Positions 8,222-16,163 of a stretch of 64,000 bases of DNA are shown here, piece by piece. This stretch comes from JAWLHU01 sp049324875 (GTDB taxonomy: Bacteria; Bacillota; Sulfobacillia; Symbiobacteriales; Symbiobacteriaceae). The stretch is from assembly GCA_049324875.1 (NCBI GenBank), contig JBMONC010000006.1, positions 62,001 through 126,000 on the forward strand. The letters run 5' to 3'. How positions within the stretch are numbered: the first letter of the stretch is position 1; each line of letters opens with the position of its first letter. The position numbers and the translations under genes were made by a program. The notes beneath the pieces are model-generated. The model worked only from the letters and a program-made list of their open reading frames with translations. It was not told where the DNA came from and ran no database searches.

Positions 8222-8317
8222 TCAGCGCCTCCCCAGGTGGCGGATCAGGGCGCCGGTGCCGACAGAGGACGGGTCATCCGGGTGGGCAAGCATTGGCATC
8301 AGGGTGAGGCGGCTCAT
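8222..8317 (-). pseudogene. 31-codon stub resembling the N-terminus of a PIG-L/LmbE deacetylase
   Basis: A short frame with an excellent ribosome site (AAAGGAG, seven bases before ATG 8315-8317) encodes MSRLTLMPMLAHPDDPSSVG and ends GTGALIRHLGRR. AHPDD followed by a Gly-rich turn and a short helix is the hallmark N-terminus of PIG-L-family zinc deacetylases. In them AHPDDE supplies metal ligands, and here E is replaced by P. The rest of the gene is absent; the stop overlaps the cca ribosome site. It could be a decayed gene whose translation start survives, or now serve as a leader peptide coupling translation into cca. Confidence 0.6.
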
Positions 8318-8351
8318 ACTCCCTCTCCTTTCGACAGCAGGCTCCTGGGCC

Positions 8352-9188
8352 CTACCGGCGGCGGAGCACCCGACCGATGGCATCGGCGGGGGTGGCCACC
8401 CAGTCGGCCGCCGCCCGCACCGGCTCGTGGCCGTCGGGCACCGCCACCCCGATGCCGGCGAAGCGGAGCATCGAGAGGTCCATCGGGGCGTCGCCGATGG
8501 CCAGCACCTCCTCCGGGGCGATCCCCCGGGCCCGGCAGTAAGCCGCCAGCGCCCGCCCCTTGTCCACATCCCGGTGCCAGACGTGCAGCACCGTCTCCCC
8601 GGCGATCCGATCGGAGAGGTCGAACTGAGAGAAGGGGAGCCCTTCGGGGAATACTTCCAGGGCGCGCCGGGCCGACCGGTCGCCGTAGATCGCCGCCATG
8701 ATCGGCGGCGCCGTGCACCGGGAGAGGGTGGGGTCCAGTTCGGTGTAGGGGTTCCAGTCCTCCCAGCCCACGAAGTCCTCCGCCTTGCCCGTGGCGAAGG
8801 CCAGGTCGGCGGCCACCAGGCCGGAGGCGGGCAGCACCCCCTCCGCCACCTGCAGGTCAGCGGCCACACAGGCGGTCAGGGAGAGCCCCTCCGCCAGGGC
8901 AAACTCCCGGAGCCGGCTCCAGGCCTCGGGCGCCAGGGGCCGGTGGTGGAGCACCCGGCCCGACCCGTCGGCCAGCACCAGGGCGCCCAGGTAGCAGATG
9001 GCCGGACCGGTCAGGCCCAGCGCCTCGTAGAAGGGTCGGGTGGAGCGCCAGGAGCGCCCGGTCACCAGCACGACCTCCAGCCCCGCCTCCCGGGCGGCTG
9101 CCACCGCCCGGCGGTTCTCCTCAGGGATCCGGGACTGACGGTCCAGCAGCGTACCGTCCAGATCGATGGCCAGTAGTCTGATCTTCAT
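8352..9188 (-). CDS. Cof-type HAD-IIB hydrolase (sugar or nucleotide phosphatase)
   Basis: 278 residues. HAD motif I is LAIDLDGTLLD (residues 5-15), motif II is VLVTGRSW near 40, the conserved Lys is in DVDKGRAL near 207 and motif IV is AIGDAPMDLSML near 230. A type IIB cap lies between motifs II and III. Such enzymes dephosphorylate sugar phosphates or related metabolites in the cytoplasm; substrate cannot be read. In motif IV the usual GDxxND is GDAPMD, a conservative change. ATG at 9186-9188 has AGGGG close upstream. It faces away from the ArsR gene. Confidence 0.9.
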   Translation of the reverse strand: MKIRLLAIDLDGTLLDRQSRIPEENRRAVAAAREAGLEVVLVTGRSWRSTRPFYEALGLTGPAICYLGALVLADGSGRVLHHRPLAPEAWSRLREFALAEGLSLTACVAADLQVAEGVLPASGLVAADLAFATGKAEDFVGWEDWNPYTELDPTLSRCTAPPIMAAIYGDRSARRALEVFPEGLPFSQFDLSDRIAGETVLHVWHRDVDKGRALAAYCRARGIAPEEVLAIGDAPMDLSMLRFAGIGVAVPDGHEPVRAAADWVATPADAIGRVLRRR

Positions 9189-9303
9189 ATCCCCTATTGT
9201 AACAGAACCGGGGGGCCGGGTCAGCGCCCCTCACCCCGGCGGTGGCGAAAGCTTTGTCCTGCCGGTGACCACCTCCCGGAGAGGCCCCTGGTGTGGTATG
9301 CTA

Positions 9304-9333
9304 TTGACAGACTATTAAGCATAGGTGTAAAAT
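9304..9333 (+). promoter_or_regulatory. Probable promoter of the ArsR-type gene
   Basis: TTGACA at 9304-9309 and TAAAAT at 9328-9333, separated by 18 bases in an AT-rich stretch that stands out from the GC-rich surroundings. The ribosome site AAAGGAGGG follows at 9362-9370. Confidence 0.75.
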
Positions 9334-9337
9334 ATGT

Positions 9338-9363
9338 TTATGCAAGATGCGCATATTGCATAA
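9338..9363. promoter_or_regulatory. 26-bp palindrome, probable autoregulatory operator
   Basis: TTATGCAA (9338-9345) and TTGCATAA (9356-9363) form a perfect inverted repeat around the self-complementary ATGCGCAT (9347-9354). It lies just after the -10 box and runs into the ribosome site of the winged-helix regulator, the expected place for autorepression. Dyads rich in AT with about this spacing are typical of ArsR-family operators. Confidence 0.7.
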
Positions 9364-9377
9364 AGGAGGGATGGTGC

Positions 9378-10490
9378 GTGACCGACCGGATGCCCCCGTG
9401 GAGCGTCCTCCACTCCCTTCCCGCCAACCTGGCCACCGCCCTCCTGCTGGTGGACTACGCCTGCCACGGAACCGCCACCCCCACCCCCTGGCCCGCCACG
9501 GCGGCGGAGCGGCTCTCGGCGCCGGGGCGGGAGCGGCTGGAGCTGCTCCGGGCGGTGCTGGCCCACGGCTGGGTGCTGCGGACCTGGCTGATCCGGCGGC
9601 TGGAGCCCGCCCACCCGGCCCAGCGCTCCTGGCCGGAGCTGCGCCGCTGGCTGGCCGGCCGGTCGGAGCGGGAGGTGGCCGCGCTGGTCAGCCTGGGGAT
9701 CCGGGCGGGCCTGCTCTGGGAGGCGCCGCCCGGGAGCGGCCCGGCGGTGGATGAGGCCCTGGCCGACCCGGCCCGCCGGGTGGATGGGCTCCGCCGGGTG
9801 CTCCAGGGCTGGAAGGTGGCCGATCCGGAGCAGGCGCTGGCCCTGGCGCTCAACCCCATCCAGTTCCAGGCGGAGCTGCTCGCCCTGCTGGATGAGCTCT
9901 GGGAGAGCGGTTTCCGGCCCGGCTGGGAGGCGGCGGAACAGGATCTGGCGGCCAGCGCCGCCGCCCTGGCCTCCCTGACCCCCGGCCTGGTGGCGGCCCG
10001 GTCCGCCCGGGCGCTGGTTACCGAGCTGACCGGCCTGGAGCCCACCGGTCCCTGGGCGGCCACCCTCGACCGGGCGCCCTCCCTGCTCTTCATCCCGACC
10101 CTCCACCTGGGGCGCTTCCTGGCCATCGCCCCGGAGGAGGATCTCTGCCTGGTGCTCTACGAGCCGGCGGCCCTGCGGGAGCGGGGGAGCGGCGGCGCCG
10201 TCCCCGGTCTGCACCTCTGGGAGCTGGCCGACCTGGGTGAGGCCCTGATCGCCCTGGGGGATGCCAACCGGCTGGCGATCCTGAACCTGCTCTCCGCCCG
10301 GGGGACGCTCTACGGCCAGCAGATCGTGGAGCAGACCGGGGTCCACCAGTCCACCGTCTCCCGGAACCTGGCGCTGCTGGAGCGGGGCGGCCTGGTGGCG
10401 GTGCGCCGGGAGGGGAACATGAAGCGCTACAGCCTGAACCGCCCCCGGGTCCACGAGATCTGCCGACTGCTGACCGGGGCCCTCGGTTAG
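9378..10490 (+). CDS. Regulator with C-terminal ArsR-type winged helix and a large N-terminal domain
   Basis: 370 residues from GTG 9378, seven bases after AAAGGAGGG. The C-terminal 80 residues are an ArsR-type winged helix: ALGDANRLAILNLL, then YGQQIVEQTGVHQSTVSRNL as recognition helix and LVAVRREGNMKRYSLN as wing. The N-terminal 280 residues are Leu/Ala/Arg-rich and helical; I do not recognise a ligand-binding family, and it lacks the metal-binding ELCVCDL motif. The palindrome at 9338-9363 suggests it represses itself. The DinB-like gene follows 26 bases later, so it is probably in the same transcript. Confidence 0.85.
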   Translation: MTDRMPPWSVLHSLPANLATALLLVDYACHGTATPTPWPATAAERLSAPGRERLELLRAVLAHGWVLRTWLIRRLEPAHPAQRSWPELRRWLAGRSEREVAALVSLGIRAGLLWEAPPGSGPAVDEALADPARRVDGLRRVLQGWKVADPEQALALALNPIQFQAELLALLDELWESGFRPGWEAAEQDLAASAAALASLTPGLVAARSARALVTELTGLEPTGPWAATLDRAPSLLFIPTLHLGRFLAIAPEEDLCLVLYEPAALRERGSGGAVPGLHLWELADLGEALIALGDANRLAILNLLSARGTLYGQQIVEQTGVHQSTVSRNLALLERGGLVAVRREGNMKRYSLNRPRVHEICRLLTGALG

Positions 10491-10516
10491 CCCCATCCTG
10501 AGAGGAGGAATTGCCC

Positions 10517-10990
10517 ATGGCCGTACTGCTCGATCCGGCCCGCCTGCTGGAGATCCTGGAGGGGAACCGGCGCCTGACCCGCCGCACCGTGGAGGCCTTC
10601 CCGGAGGATGCCCTCTTCCGGTTCAAGCCCGCCGACCCCCTCCGCCCCTTCGCCGAGATGGTCAAGGAGATCCTGCACCTGGAGCTGGCTCTGGTGCGCG
10701 GGATCGCCACCCACGAGTGGGTCTACGAGGAGCCCTACGTGGTGGTCCAGTCCAAGGAGGAGTTGCTCCGGGCCTGCGAGGCGGTCCGGGAACACACCCG
10801 GGCCTACTGGGATCGGATCACCACCCAGCGGCTGCTGGAGGTGGAGCCCGACCCCTTCTTCGGCGGCGGTGAGCAGCCGCTCTTTGAGCGCCTCTTCTAC
10901 GCCCTGGAGAACGAGATCCACCACCGCGGCCAGGGCTTCATTTACCTGCGCCAGCTGGGGATCGAGCCCCCCGCCTTCTGGGAGCGGTAG
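10517..10990 (+). CDS. DinB/YfiT-like four-helix protein
   Basis: 157 residues. Helix one carries LEILEGNRRLTRRTVEAFPEDA; the first metal-ligand region is EILHLE near residue 54 and the second is EIHHRGQGFIYLRQLGIEPP near the C-terminus. This is the DinB-family pattern, whose members bind a divalent metal through three His and are often thiol-dependent transferases or of unknown role. ATG 10517 is favoured over TTG 10511 because AGAGGAGG lies eight bases upstream. It follows the ArsR-type gene and is followed by a terminator. Confidence 0.82.
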   Translation: MAVLLDPARLLEILEGNRRLTRRTVEAFPEDALFRFKPADPLRPFAEMVKEILHLELALVRGIATHEWVYEEPYVVVQSKEELLRACEAVREHTRAYWDRITTQRLLEVEPDPFFGGGEQPLFERLFYALENEIHHRGQGFIYLRQLGIEPPAFWER

Positions 10991-11018
10991 AGGGCGTCCG
11001 AGCGGGAACAATGGAAAG

Positions 11019-11050
11019 AGCCGGGGGTCGGTCGCCCCCGGCTGCTGCTT
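11019..11050 (+). terminator. Intrinsic terminator after the DinB-like gene
   Basis: AGCCGGGGG (11019-11027) pairs with CCCCCGGCT (11035-11043), loop of seven, followed by GCTGCTTTT. Confidence 0.8.
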
Positions 11051-11062
11051 TTCCGCCCGATC

Positions 11063-11254
11063 TTACGAGGCGATGGCCATGAGGCCGCCCAGGATCAGCA
11101 GGGCGATGCCGACCACCAGGCAGACCTGAAAGAGCATGTAGAAGGCAGCGGAGATCCCCTCGTTCTTCCGCAGCCCCAGCGAGAGCGGTGCCATCACCAG
11201 AATCCCCAGGGCGATATCGATCACGCCCAACCCCAGAATCGCTGCCACAGGCAT
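11063..11254 (-). CDS. Small two-helix membrane protein, unknown
   Basis: 63 residues with two hydrophobic helices (about 4-26 and 36-60) joined by a short basic loop LRKNEG. A ribosome site AGGGGAAGGG precedes ATG 11252-11254. No family recognised. It is downstream of the gap-interrupted lipoprotein gene on the same strand and could be co-transcribed. Confidence 0.6.
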   Translation of the reverse strand: MPVAAILGLGVIDIALGILVMAPLSLGLRKNEGISAAFYMLFQVCLVVGIALLILGGLMAIAS

Positions 11255-11329
11255 CCCTTCCCCCTATCCGTATTCCTGGCTCGACCCGCCTCCACCCTCT
11301 CCCTGGATGGTACACAGCCGGGATGAGCA

Positions 11330-11429
11330 NNNNNNNNNNNNNNNNNNNNNNNNNNNNNNNNNNNNNNNNNNNNNNNNNNNNNNNNNNNNNNNNNNNNNNN
11401 NNNNNNNNNNNNNNNNNNNNNNNNNNNNN
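11330..11429. other. Assembly gap of 100 N
   Basis: Exactly 100 N, the convention for a scaffold join of unknown size. It removes the 3' part of the lipoprotein gene that starts at 12443. Any frame read across it is meaningless. Confidence 0.98.
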
Positions 11430-12443
11430 CCAGCGGCTCCCGCCGCTGCCGGTCATGGCGAAGCAGGTGGTGCTCCCCAGGGCGATCAGGCGGGGCTCCA
11501 GGCTGGCTGCGTCGGCGACCACGGTGGCCGGCACCAGATCGCCCGCCAGCCACTGCTCCCAGGCGATCCACCGGCCGTCCGGCGAGATGGCGACGTAGCT
11601 GCCGGGGATTCGCTGCTCCCCCGCCGGCTCCCCCTCCCAGGTAAAGCGGTGGACGGCGGTTTGCCGGAGGGGGGCATCCCGGTCTTCGGCCCACAGGAGC
11701 TCCACCGACAGCTGATCCCCCTGCCCCTTGAGGACGGCGGAGCCCACATACCCCGGCGACGGGACCGTCAGGCGCTTCCACTCCCCGCTGGCCAGATCGA
11801 CCAGCCCGACCTGGTGCGGCCCATCCGCCGCCGGCGGCATCAGGATCGCCAGGCGGCGCCGGTCCGGGGAGAGCAGCGCCACGCGACCCCAGCGGCCCAT
11901 GGCCTCCAGGTCGATCCGGTGGACGGGCCGGTAGTCCGGCCCGGTCCAGATATAGCGGCTGGTGCCCGCCTCCTCGAAGAGGGCGCCCTCCGCCCCGGCC
12001 AGCATCGCCCGGAACCGCTGGGCATCGTACTCCCGGAGGATCCGGCTCTCCCGGTCGAGGATGTAGCCCTTCCCCTCGGGGACGGCGATCACGAAGCGGT
12101 TATCGCCGCTGATGTAGCTGATGAAGGGCGTGTTGCCGGGCGCAGTCCAGCCCTCCCCCTCCCCGGTGCGGGTGTTGAGGAAGTAGACCCCCGGGGCGCT
12201 GATCCTGTCGCCGGCCCGGAAGGCGACGGGCTGCAGGCCCCCGGTCACCGGCCGGGCCAGCACCTCCGGCAGGGGCGGGGGCTCGGGGGCCGGCGGCGGG
12301 GCGGCGGGCTCCGCCGGGGCGGTGGCAGGCGGCGGGGGCTCCGGCCCGGTGGGGCCCGGCTCCGGCGGCCTGGCCGTCGGGCTGGTGCAGGCAGCCAGCA
12401 GCAGGGCAGCGATCAGCATCGAGGCGACACGGGGCGCCCTCAT
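11430..12443 (-). CDS. Lipoprotein with Pro-rich linker and beta-propeller-like repeats, 3' end lost in gap
   Basis: Signal peptide ends at lipobox LLAAC near residue 19, followed by a Pro/Glu/Ala-rich linker (about 20-55). After it come repeated units such as VALLSPDRRRLAIL and YVAISPDGRWIAWEQ, the SPDGxxIA signature of WD40-like (PD40) propeller blades. It is probably a secreted, membrane-anchored protein displaying a propeller. ATG 12441-12443 has AGAGGAG eight bases upstream; the GTG at 12452 is too close to that site. At least 338 residues are visible and the true C-terminus is unknown. Confidence 0.8.
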
Positions 12444-12501
12444 GATCCTCACTCCTCTCTCTTCCTAGGACGCTCCGCAGCCCGGCCCGGTTCTCCGGCG
12501 G

Positions 12502-12536
12502 AAAAAAGGCGGCCCCCAGGTCTCCCTGAGGGCCGC
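12502..12536 (-). terminator. Intrinsic terminator of the SbtA-like gene
   Basis: Read on the minus strand, GCGGCCCTCAGG and CCTGGGGGCCGC pair with one internal mismatch, followed by CTTTTTT (12502-12508 complement). Confidence 0.85.
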
Positions 12537-12543
12537 TGTTATG

Positions 12544-13551
12544 CTAGGAGGCCAGGTACTGGGCCATGGAGAGGTAGATCGGGATCCCCACCACCACGTT
12601 GAAGGGGAAGGTGATCCCCAGCGCCGCTGTGATGTAGATCGAGGGGTTCGCCTCGGGCACCATCGACCGGACCGCCGCCGGTGCGGCGATGTAGGAGGCC
12701 GAGGCGGAGAGCACCCCCACCAGGGTGGTCCCGCCCACTGAGAGCCCCAGGGCGTGGCCCACCAGGATCCCCGCCGCCCCCTGGAGCAGCGGCAGGAGGA
12801 TGCCGAAGGCGGCCAGGAAGAGCCCGGTCCGTCGGAGCGCCGAAAGCCGGACGCCCGCCTCCAGCCCCATCTCCAGCAGGAAGAGGGTCAGCAGCCCCTG
12901 GAAGGGCGTGACGAAGAAGCCTTCGGTCAGCTCCAGCCCCGGCTTCCCGGCCAGGTAGCCGGCGCCCAGCGAGGCGATCAGCACGAAGACCGACTTGGAT
13001 CGCAGCACCTCGGTCACCGCCGCCCAGAGCTCCCGGGGCCCGGCCCGCCGGCCCGGCGCCCCGTCGGGGCCGGCAGCGGGGGTGCCCATCAGCTCGTACA
13101 TCCCCAGGGCCACGATCACCCCGGGCACCTCCATCACCGCCAGGAAGGCGGGGGCCGAGCCCTCGAAGGGGATGCCGGCCACATCCAGCTGGCTCATGGC
13201 CGAGGCGTAGGTGACCGCCGAGACCGATGCGTAGGTGGCCGCCAGGGCGATGGCGTCCACGTGGGCCAACCGTCCGAGGAACCGGGCCACGGGGTAGATC
13301 CAGAGCGGCGCCACAGCGCCCAGCGCCGCGATGGCCAGGCCCTGCAGCCAGATGCTGGCAAGCCCCGACTGGTTGACCGCCACCCCGCCCTTGAAGCCGA
13401 TCGCCGCCATCAGATAGACCGTGAGGACCGTCCGAAAACCGCCCGGCAGGGGCAGCTCCACCCGTAGGAGCGAAGCCACCAGTCCTATCAGGAAAAAGAG
13501 TACCGCCGGGTTGGCAGCATTGGTCGCCAGCGAGGCGATCAGCTCCTGCAA
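12544..13551 (-). CDS. SbtA-like sodium-dependent bicarbonate transporter family protein
   Basis: 335 residues with about 10 membrane helices in two inverted halves. The pattern (NPAVLFFLIGLVASLLRVELPLP..., AIGFKGGVAV, ATYASVSAVTYASAM, then LEMGLEAGVRLSALRR and a second Ser/Ala-rich ASASYIAAPAAVR) is that of the DUF897/SbtA family, which imports bicarbonate with sodium in cyanobacteria and is of broader unknown substrate elsewhere. TTG start 13549-13551 is chosen because GGGGGAGG lies seven bases upstream and no better start exists inside. No SbtB (PII-like) partner is adjacent. Confidence 0.8.
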   Translation of the reverse strand: MQELIASLATNAANPAVLFFLIGLVASLLRVELPLPGGFRTVLTVYLMAAIGFKGGVAVNQSGLASIWLQGLAIAALGAVAPLWIYPVARFLGRLAHVDAIALAATYASVSAVTYASAMSQLDVAGIPFEGSAPAFLAVMEVPGVIVALGMYELMGTPAAGPDGAPGRRAGPRELWAAVTEVLRSKSVFVLIASLGAGYLAGKPGLELTEGFFVTPFQGLLTLFLLEMGLEAGVRLSALRRTGLFLAAFGILLPLLQGAAGILVGHALGLSVGGTTLVGVLSASASYIAAPAAVRSMVPEANPSIYITAALGITFPFNVVVGIPIYLSMAQYLAS

Positions 13552-13595
13552 CTCACTTCCTCCCCCACTCTGTTCGCCAATGAAGTAAGGTAACC

Positions 13596-15140
13596 TTAGG
13601 TCTGAGTGCCCCTCAGGTCCGCCACCAGGGCGGCCGTGCCCAGGCGGGCGCCGGTGCCCCGCTGCAGCTTCTCCTGCCACTCCACCGCCCCGCCGGGCGC
13701 CCAGTAGTGCTCCCGGATGTAGGCCACCGCCTCCCGGCTGCCCCAGACCGAGCCGAACCGGCGGCGCAGGTCGTGGTGGATCTGGCTGGCCACCACATCG
13801 GCCAGCACGTAGTTCTGCCAGTAGACCGGGTACCGGGAGTACCAGGCGTTGGGCTCGGAGGCCCAGCGCGGGGTCGGGTCTACGGCGCAGCCCAGCAGGC
13901 GGGCCTCCACCTCGGCGTTGATCCGGTCCAGCTCCCCGTCCGGGTTGGCGTAGGCCTGGTACTCAAAGAGGGCGTGGGCCGAGCGCTGCCGCAGGTAGGC
14001 GAACCACGGGCCCATCGCCTCCCGGCCGGCCGCAGCGATCTCCTCCGGGGAGAGCCCCACATGGGCCAGCCAGGCCGGCTCCTGCACCAGGTAGCCCATC
14101 ATCTCCGCCATGCCCTCGCTGAAGACCGAGGGCTCCCGCCGCAGGATGTAGCTCCCCGGGTCGCTGTGGGCTAAGTGCAGGGCGTGCCCCAGCTCGTGGA
14201 AGGCGGTCTTGTAGTAGTTGTGCCCATCCGCCGGATTGCCGAGAATCCGGATATCCCGCCGGCTGATGACCATGCAGAGCCCATTGTACGGAATGTCCAT
14301 GAAGTAGACCCGGATGCCGAGCTCCGCCAGATCCACCCCGTGGAGCCGCCCCCACTCCTCCAGCCGGCCCATGATGCCGGACCGGGGGAAGTAGCGCGGC
14401 GGCAGGCCGCCCTCGCCGTCCAGCAGGAACTTCACATCCCACGGCTGGATCTGGCCCAGCCCATGCCGCTCCGCCCCCGTCTCGATCACCTTCCGGTAGG
14501 CGGGGCTGCTGGCCTCCGCCAGCTCCTCCAGGATCGCTTTCACCTGCTCCAGCTCCAGCCCCTGGGCGGCGATCTGCATGTGGGCGTAGGTCTCGAATCC
14601 CTCCGCCCGGGCCGCCTCGTTGCGGCGGTGGAAGAGCTCCCGGGTGCGGGCCGCCAGCTTCTCCGAGAGCGGGGCGAAGGAGAGCCAGGCGGCCCGGCGG
14701 CGCTCCCGGTCCGGCTCCACCCGGAGGATGTGCCGCACGGCGCCCAGGTCCAGCTCCTGCCCCTGCACCTGGTAGCGGAAGGCGACGATGGCGTCGCTGA
14801 TCTCGTTGACAAGGGCCCGGATCTCGGGTCGGAAGCTGACCCGGGCGCCCTGGAAGGAGCGCTGCCAGACCACCAGCCGCCGGGCCAGCAGCGGGTCGGA
14901 GACCCGGCCCACCCAGCGGGCGACCAGCTCCTGGTAGCCGGGATCGGTCATGATCGCCGCCTGGGCGGACTCCACCGCCTCCATCTCCGGTGGTCGCTGC
15001 TTCGATTCATACTGCGCAAAGGCCAGGAGCGAGTAGCGGCTGTTCAGCTGCTCCAGCTGGGCCTCCAGCCGGTCCAGGAACTGCCGGAGGCCCTGCTCGT
15101 CGCTCACGGTAGCGGGGTCGAGGCGCTCTGGTTCGTACAT
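13596..15140 (-). CDS. M3-like zinc metallopeptidase (gluzincin)
   Basis: 514 residues. The zinc site is FHELGHALHLAH near residue 325 (HExxH), with the third ligand probably Glu in FSEGMAEMMGYL about 27 residues later. The all-helical sequence and the YYKTAFHELGH context resemble oligopeptidase families M3 and M2; the exact family cannot be fixed by eye. No signal peptide, so it probably trims peptides in the cytoplasm. It stands alone between the SbtA-like gene and the thiamine pyrophosphokinase operon. Confidence 0.85.
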   Translation of the reverse strand: MYEPERLDPATVSDEQGLRQFLDRLEAQLEQLNSRYSLLAFAQYESKQRPPEMEAVESAQAAIMTDPGYQELVARWVGRVSDPLLARRLVVWQRSFQGARVSFRPEIRALVNEISDAIVAFRYQVQGQELDLGAVRHILRVEPDRERRRAAWLSFAPLSEKLAARTRELFHRRNEAARAEGFETYAHMQIAAQGLELEQVKAILEELAEASSPAYRKVIETGAERHGLGQIQPWDVKFLLDGEGGLPPRYFPRSGIMGRLEEWGRLHGVDLAELGIRVYFMDIPYNGLCMVISRRDIRILGNPADGHNYYKTAFHELGHALHLAHSDPGSYILRREPSVFSEGMAEMMGYLVQEPAWLAHVGLSPEEIAAAGREAMGPWFAYLRQRSAHALFEYQAYANPDGELDRINAEVEARLLGCAVDPTPRWASEPNAWYSRYPVYWQNYVLADVVASQIHHDLRRRFGSVWGSREAVAYIREHYWAPGGAVEWQEKLQRGTGARLGTAALVADLRGTQT

Positions 15141-15162
15141 GCGAAAACAGACCTCCCCAAGC

Positions 15163-15795
15163 TTAGTCCCAGGCCTGGATCACCAACAGATATCCCTCGC
15201 CCACGCTGACCCGGGCCTCCGGTCCGGCGAGCCGGTTGGAGACCCCCAGGGACTCGCCCCACCGGAGCGTGGCGTTCTGCAGGGGCCAGCGGGCCGGGCT
15301 GACCGAGACCCCGGTGGCGGCGGGCGTAAGCGGGAGCAGGGAGAGGAAGTCGCCCGGCTGACCGGCGACGGTCAGGCTCTGCCCCGGGCGGAGGAGCCGG
15401 GCGATGTTCTTGCCGTCCACCAGCGTGACGGGGACCGCCACCCCCGGCAGCAGCAGCAGGTTGGCCAGGGTGTGGTCCAGCCGGCTTCCCGCCCCGCCCA
15501 CCAGGAGGATCTCCCCCGCCCCGCGCCGGACCGCCTCCTCCAGCGCCAGGTGGGTGTCGGTCTGGTCCTTCTCCACCGGCACCCGCTGCACCGGGGTGCC
15601 CGCCGCCTCCAGCCGGGCGAGCACGGCGGGGTCCGCCGAGTCGAAATCGCCCAGGATCAGGCCCGGTGTCAGCCCCAGCGCCAGGGCATGGCGAATGCCC
15701 CCGTCGGCACAGATCACCAGGTCGGGCGCTCCGATCAACCGGCGGACCCGCTCGTAGTCGTAGACCTGTCCGGCCGAGAAGATGACCACCCTCAC
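15163..15795 (-). CDS. thiN: Thiamine pyrophosphokinase
   Basis: Converts thiamine to thiamine diphosphate using ATP. Motifs: VICADGGIRHAL near residue 28, LILGDFDSADP near 50 and EKDQTDTHLALEEA near 75, the three family signatures. 210 aa is normal. The GTG start at 15793-15795 overlaps the stop of the upstream gene (GTGA), so it is translationally coupled to it. The pairing with a PrcB-like protein and pgsA is an operon of convenience or a local peculiarity rather than a known pathway. Confidence 0.92.
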   Translation of the reverse strand: MRVVIFSAGQVYDYERVRRLIGAPDLVICADGGIRHALALGLTPGLILGDFDSADPAVLARLEAAGTPVQRVPVEKDQTDTHLALEEAVRRGAGEILLVGGAGSRLDHTLANLLLLPGVAVPVTLVDGKNIARLLRPGQSLTVAGQPGDFLSLLPLTPAATGVSVSPARWPLQNATLRWGESLGVSNRLAGPEARVSVGEGYLLVIQAWD

Positions 15796-16163
15796 AGCGA
15801 CACCACCCTGCGGGCCACCTCCGCCCGGCGCTGGTCGTAGGCGACCAGGGTGACCGGGCCGCCCCCCAGCCCCGCCCGGGGCACCCGGGCCACGGCGTAG
15901 GGGTGGGTGAAGGCCTGGGTGACAAACATCCCCGGCTCCGGCCGCTGCACGGTCAGCTGCAGCTCCACCCGGTCGGGGGCGGCGACCCGGGCGCTCTCCA
16001 CCCGGACCCCGTAGCCGCCGGTCCGCTGCTCTCCCATGTCGACCACCACCGCCACCTCGCTCGACCAGTTGACGCCGGCCAGGCTGACCAGCGGACCGGC
16101 GAGGTCCCCTTCCAGCCGCAGGCGCTCCTGTGGCTGTGATACCAGGATCAGCTTCACCCTCAT
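15792..16163 (-). CDS. PrcB C-terminal-domain protein
   Basis: 123 residues. The block TGGYGVRVESARVAAPDRVE followed by RPEPGMFVTQAFTHPYAVARV is the PrcB_C signature, named after a protease-complex subunit of Treponema and found in many small bacterial proteins of unknown role. No signal peptide is visible, though many relatives are secreted. ATG 16161-16163 overlaps the pgsA stop (ATGA), and its own stop overlaps the next start. Confidence 0.75.
   Translation of the reverse strand: MRVKLILVSQPQERLRLEGDLAGPLVSLAGVNWSSEVAVVVDMGEQRTGGYGVRVESARVAAPDRVELQLTVQRPEPGMFVTQAFTHPYAVARVPRAGLGGGPVTLVAYDQRRAEVARRVVSL

Noticed and set aside
10938..12452. Open frame reading through the 100-N gap
   Set aside because: The gap length is arbitrary, so the frame across it has no meaning; only 11430-12443 is supported.
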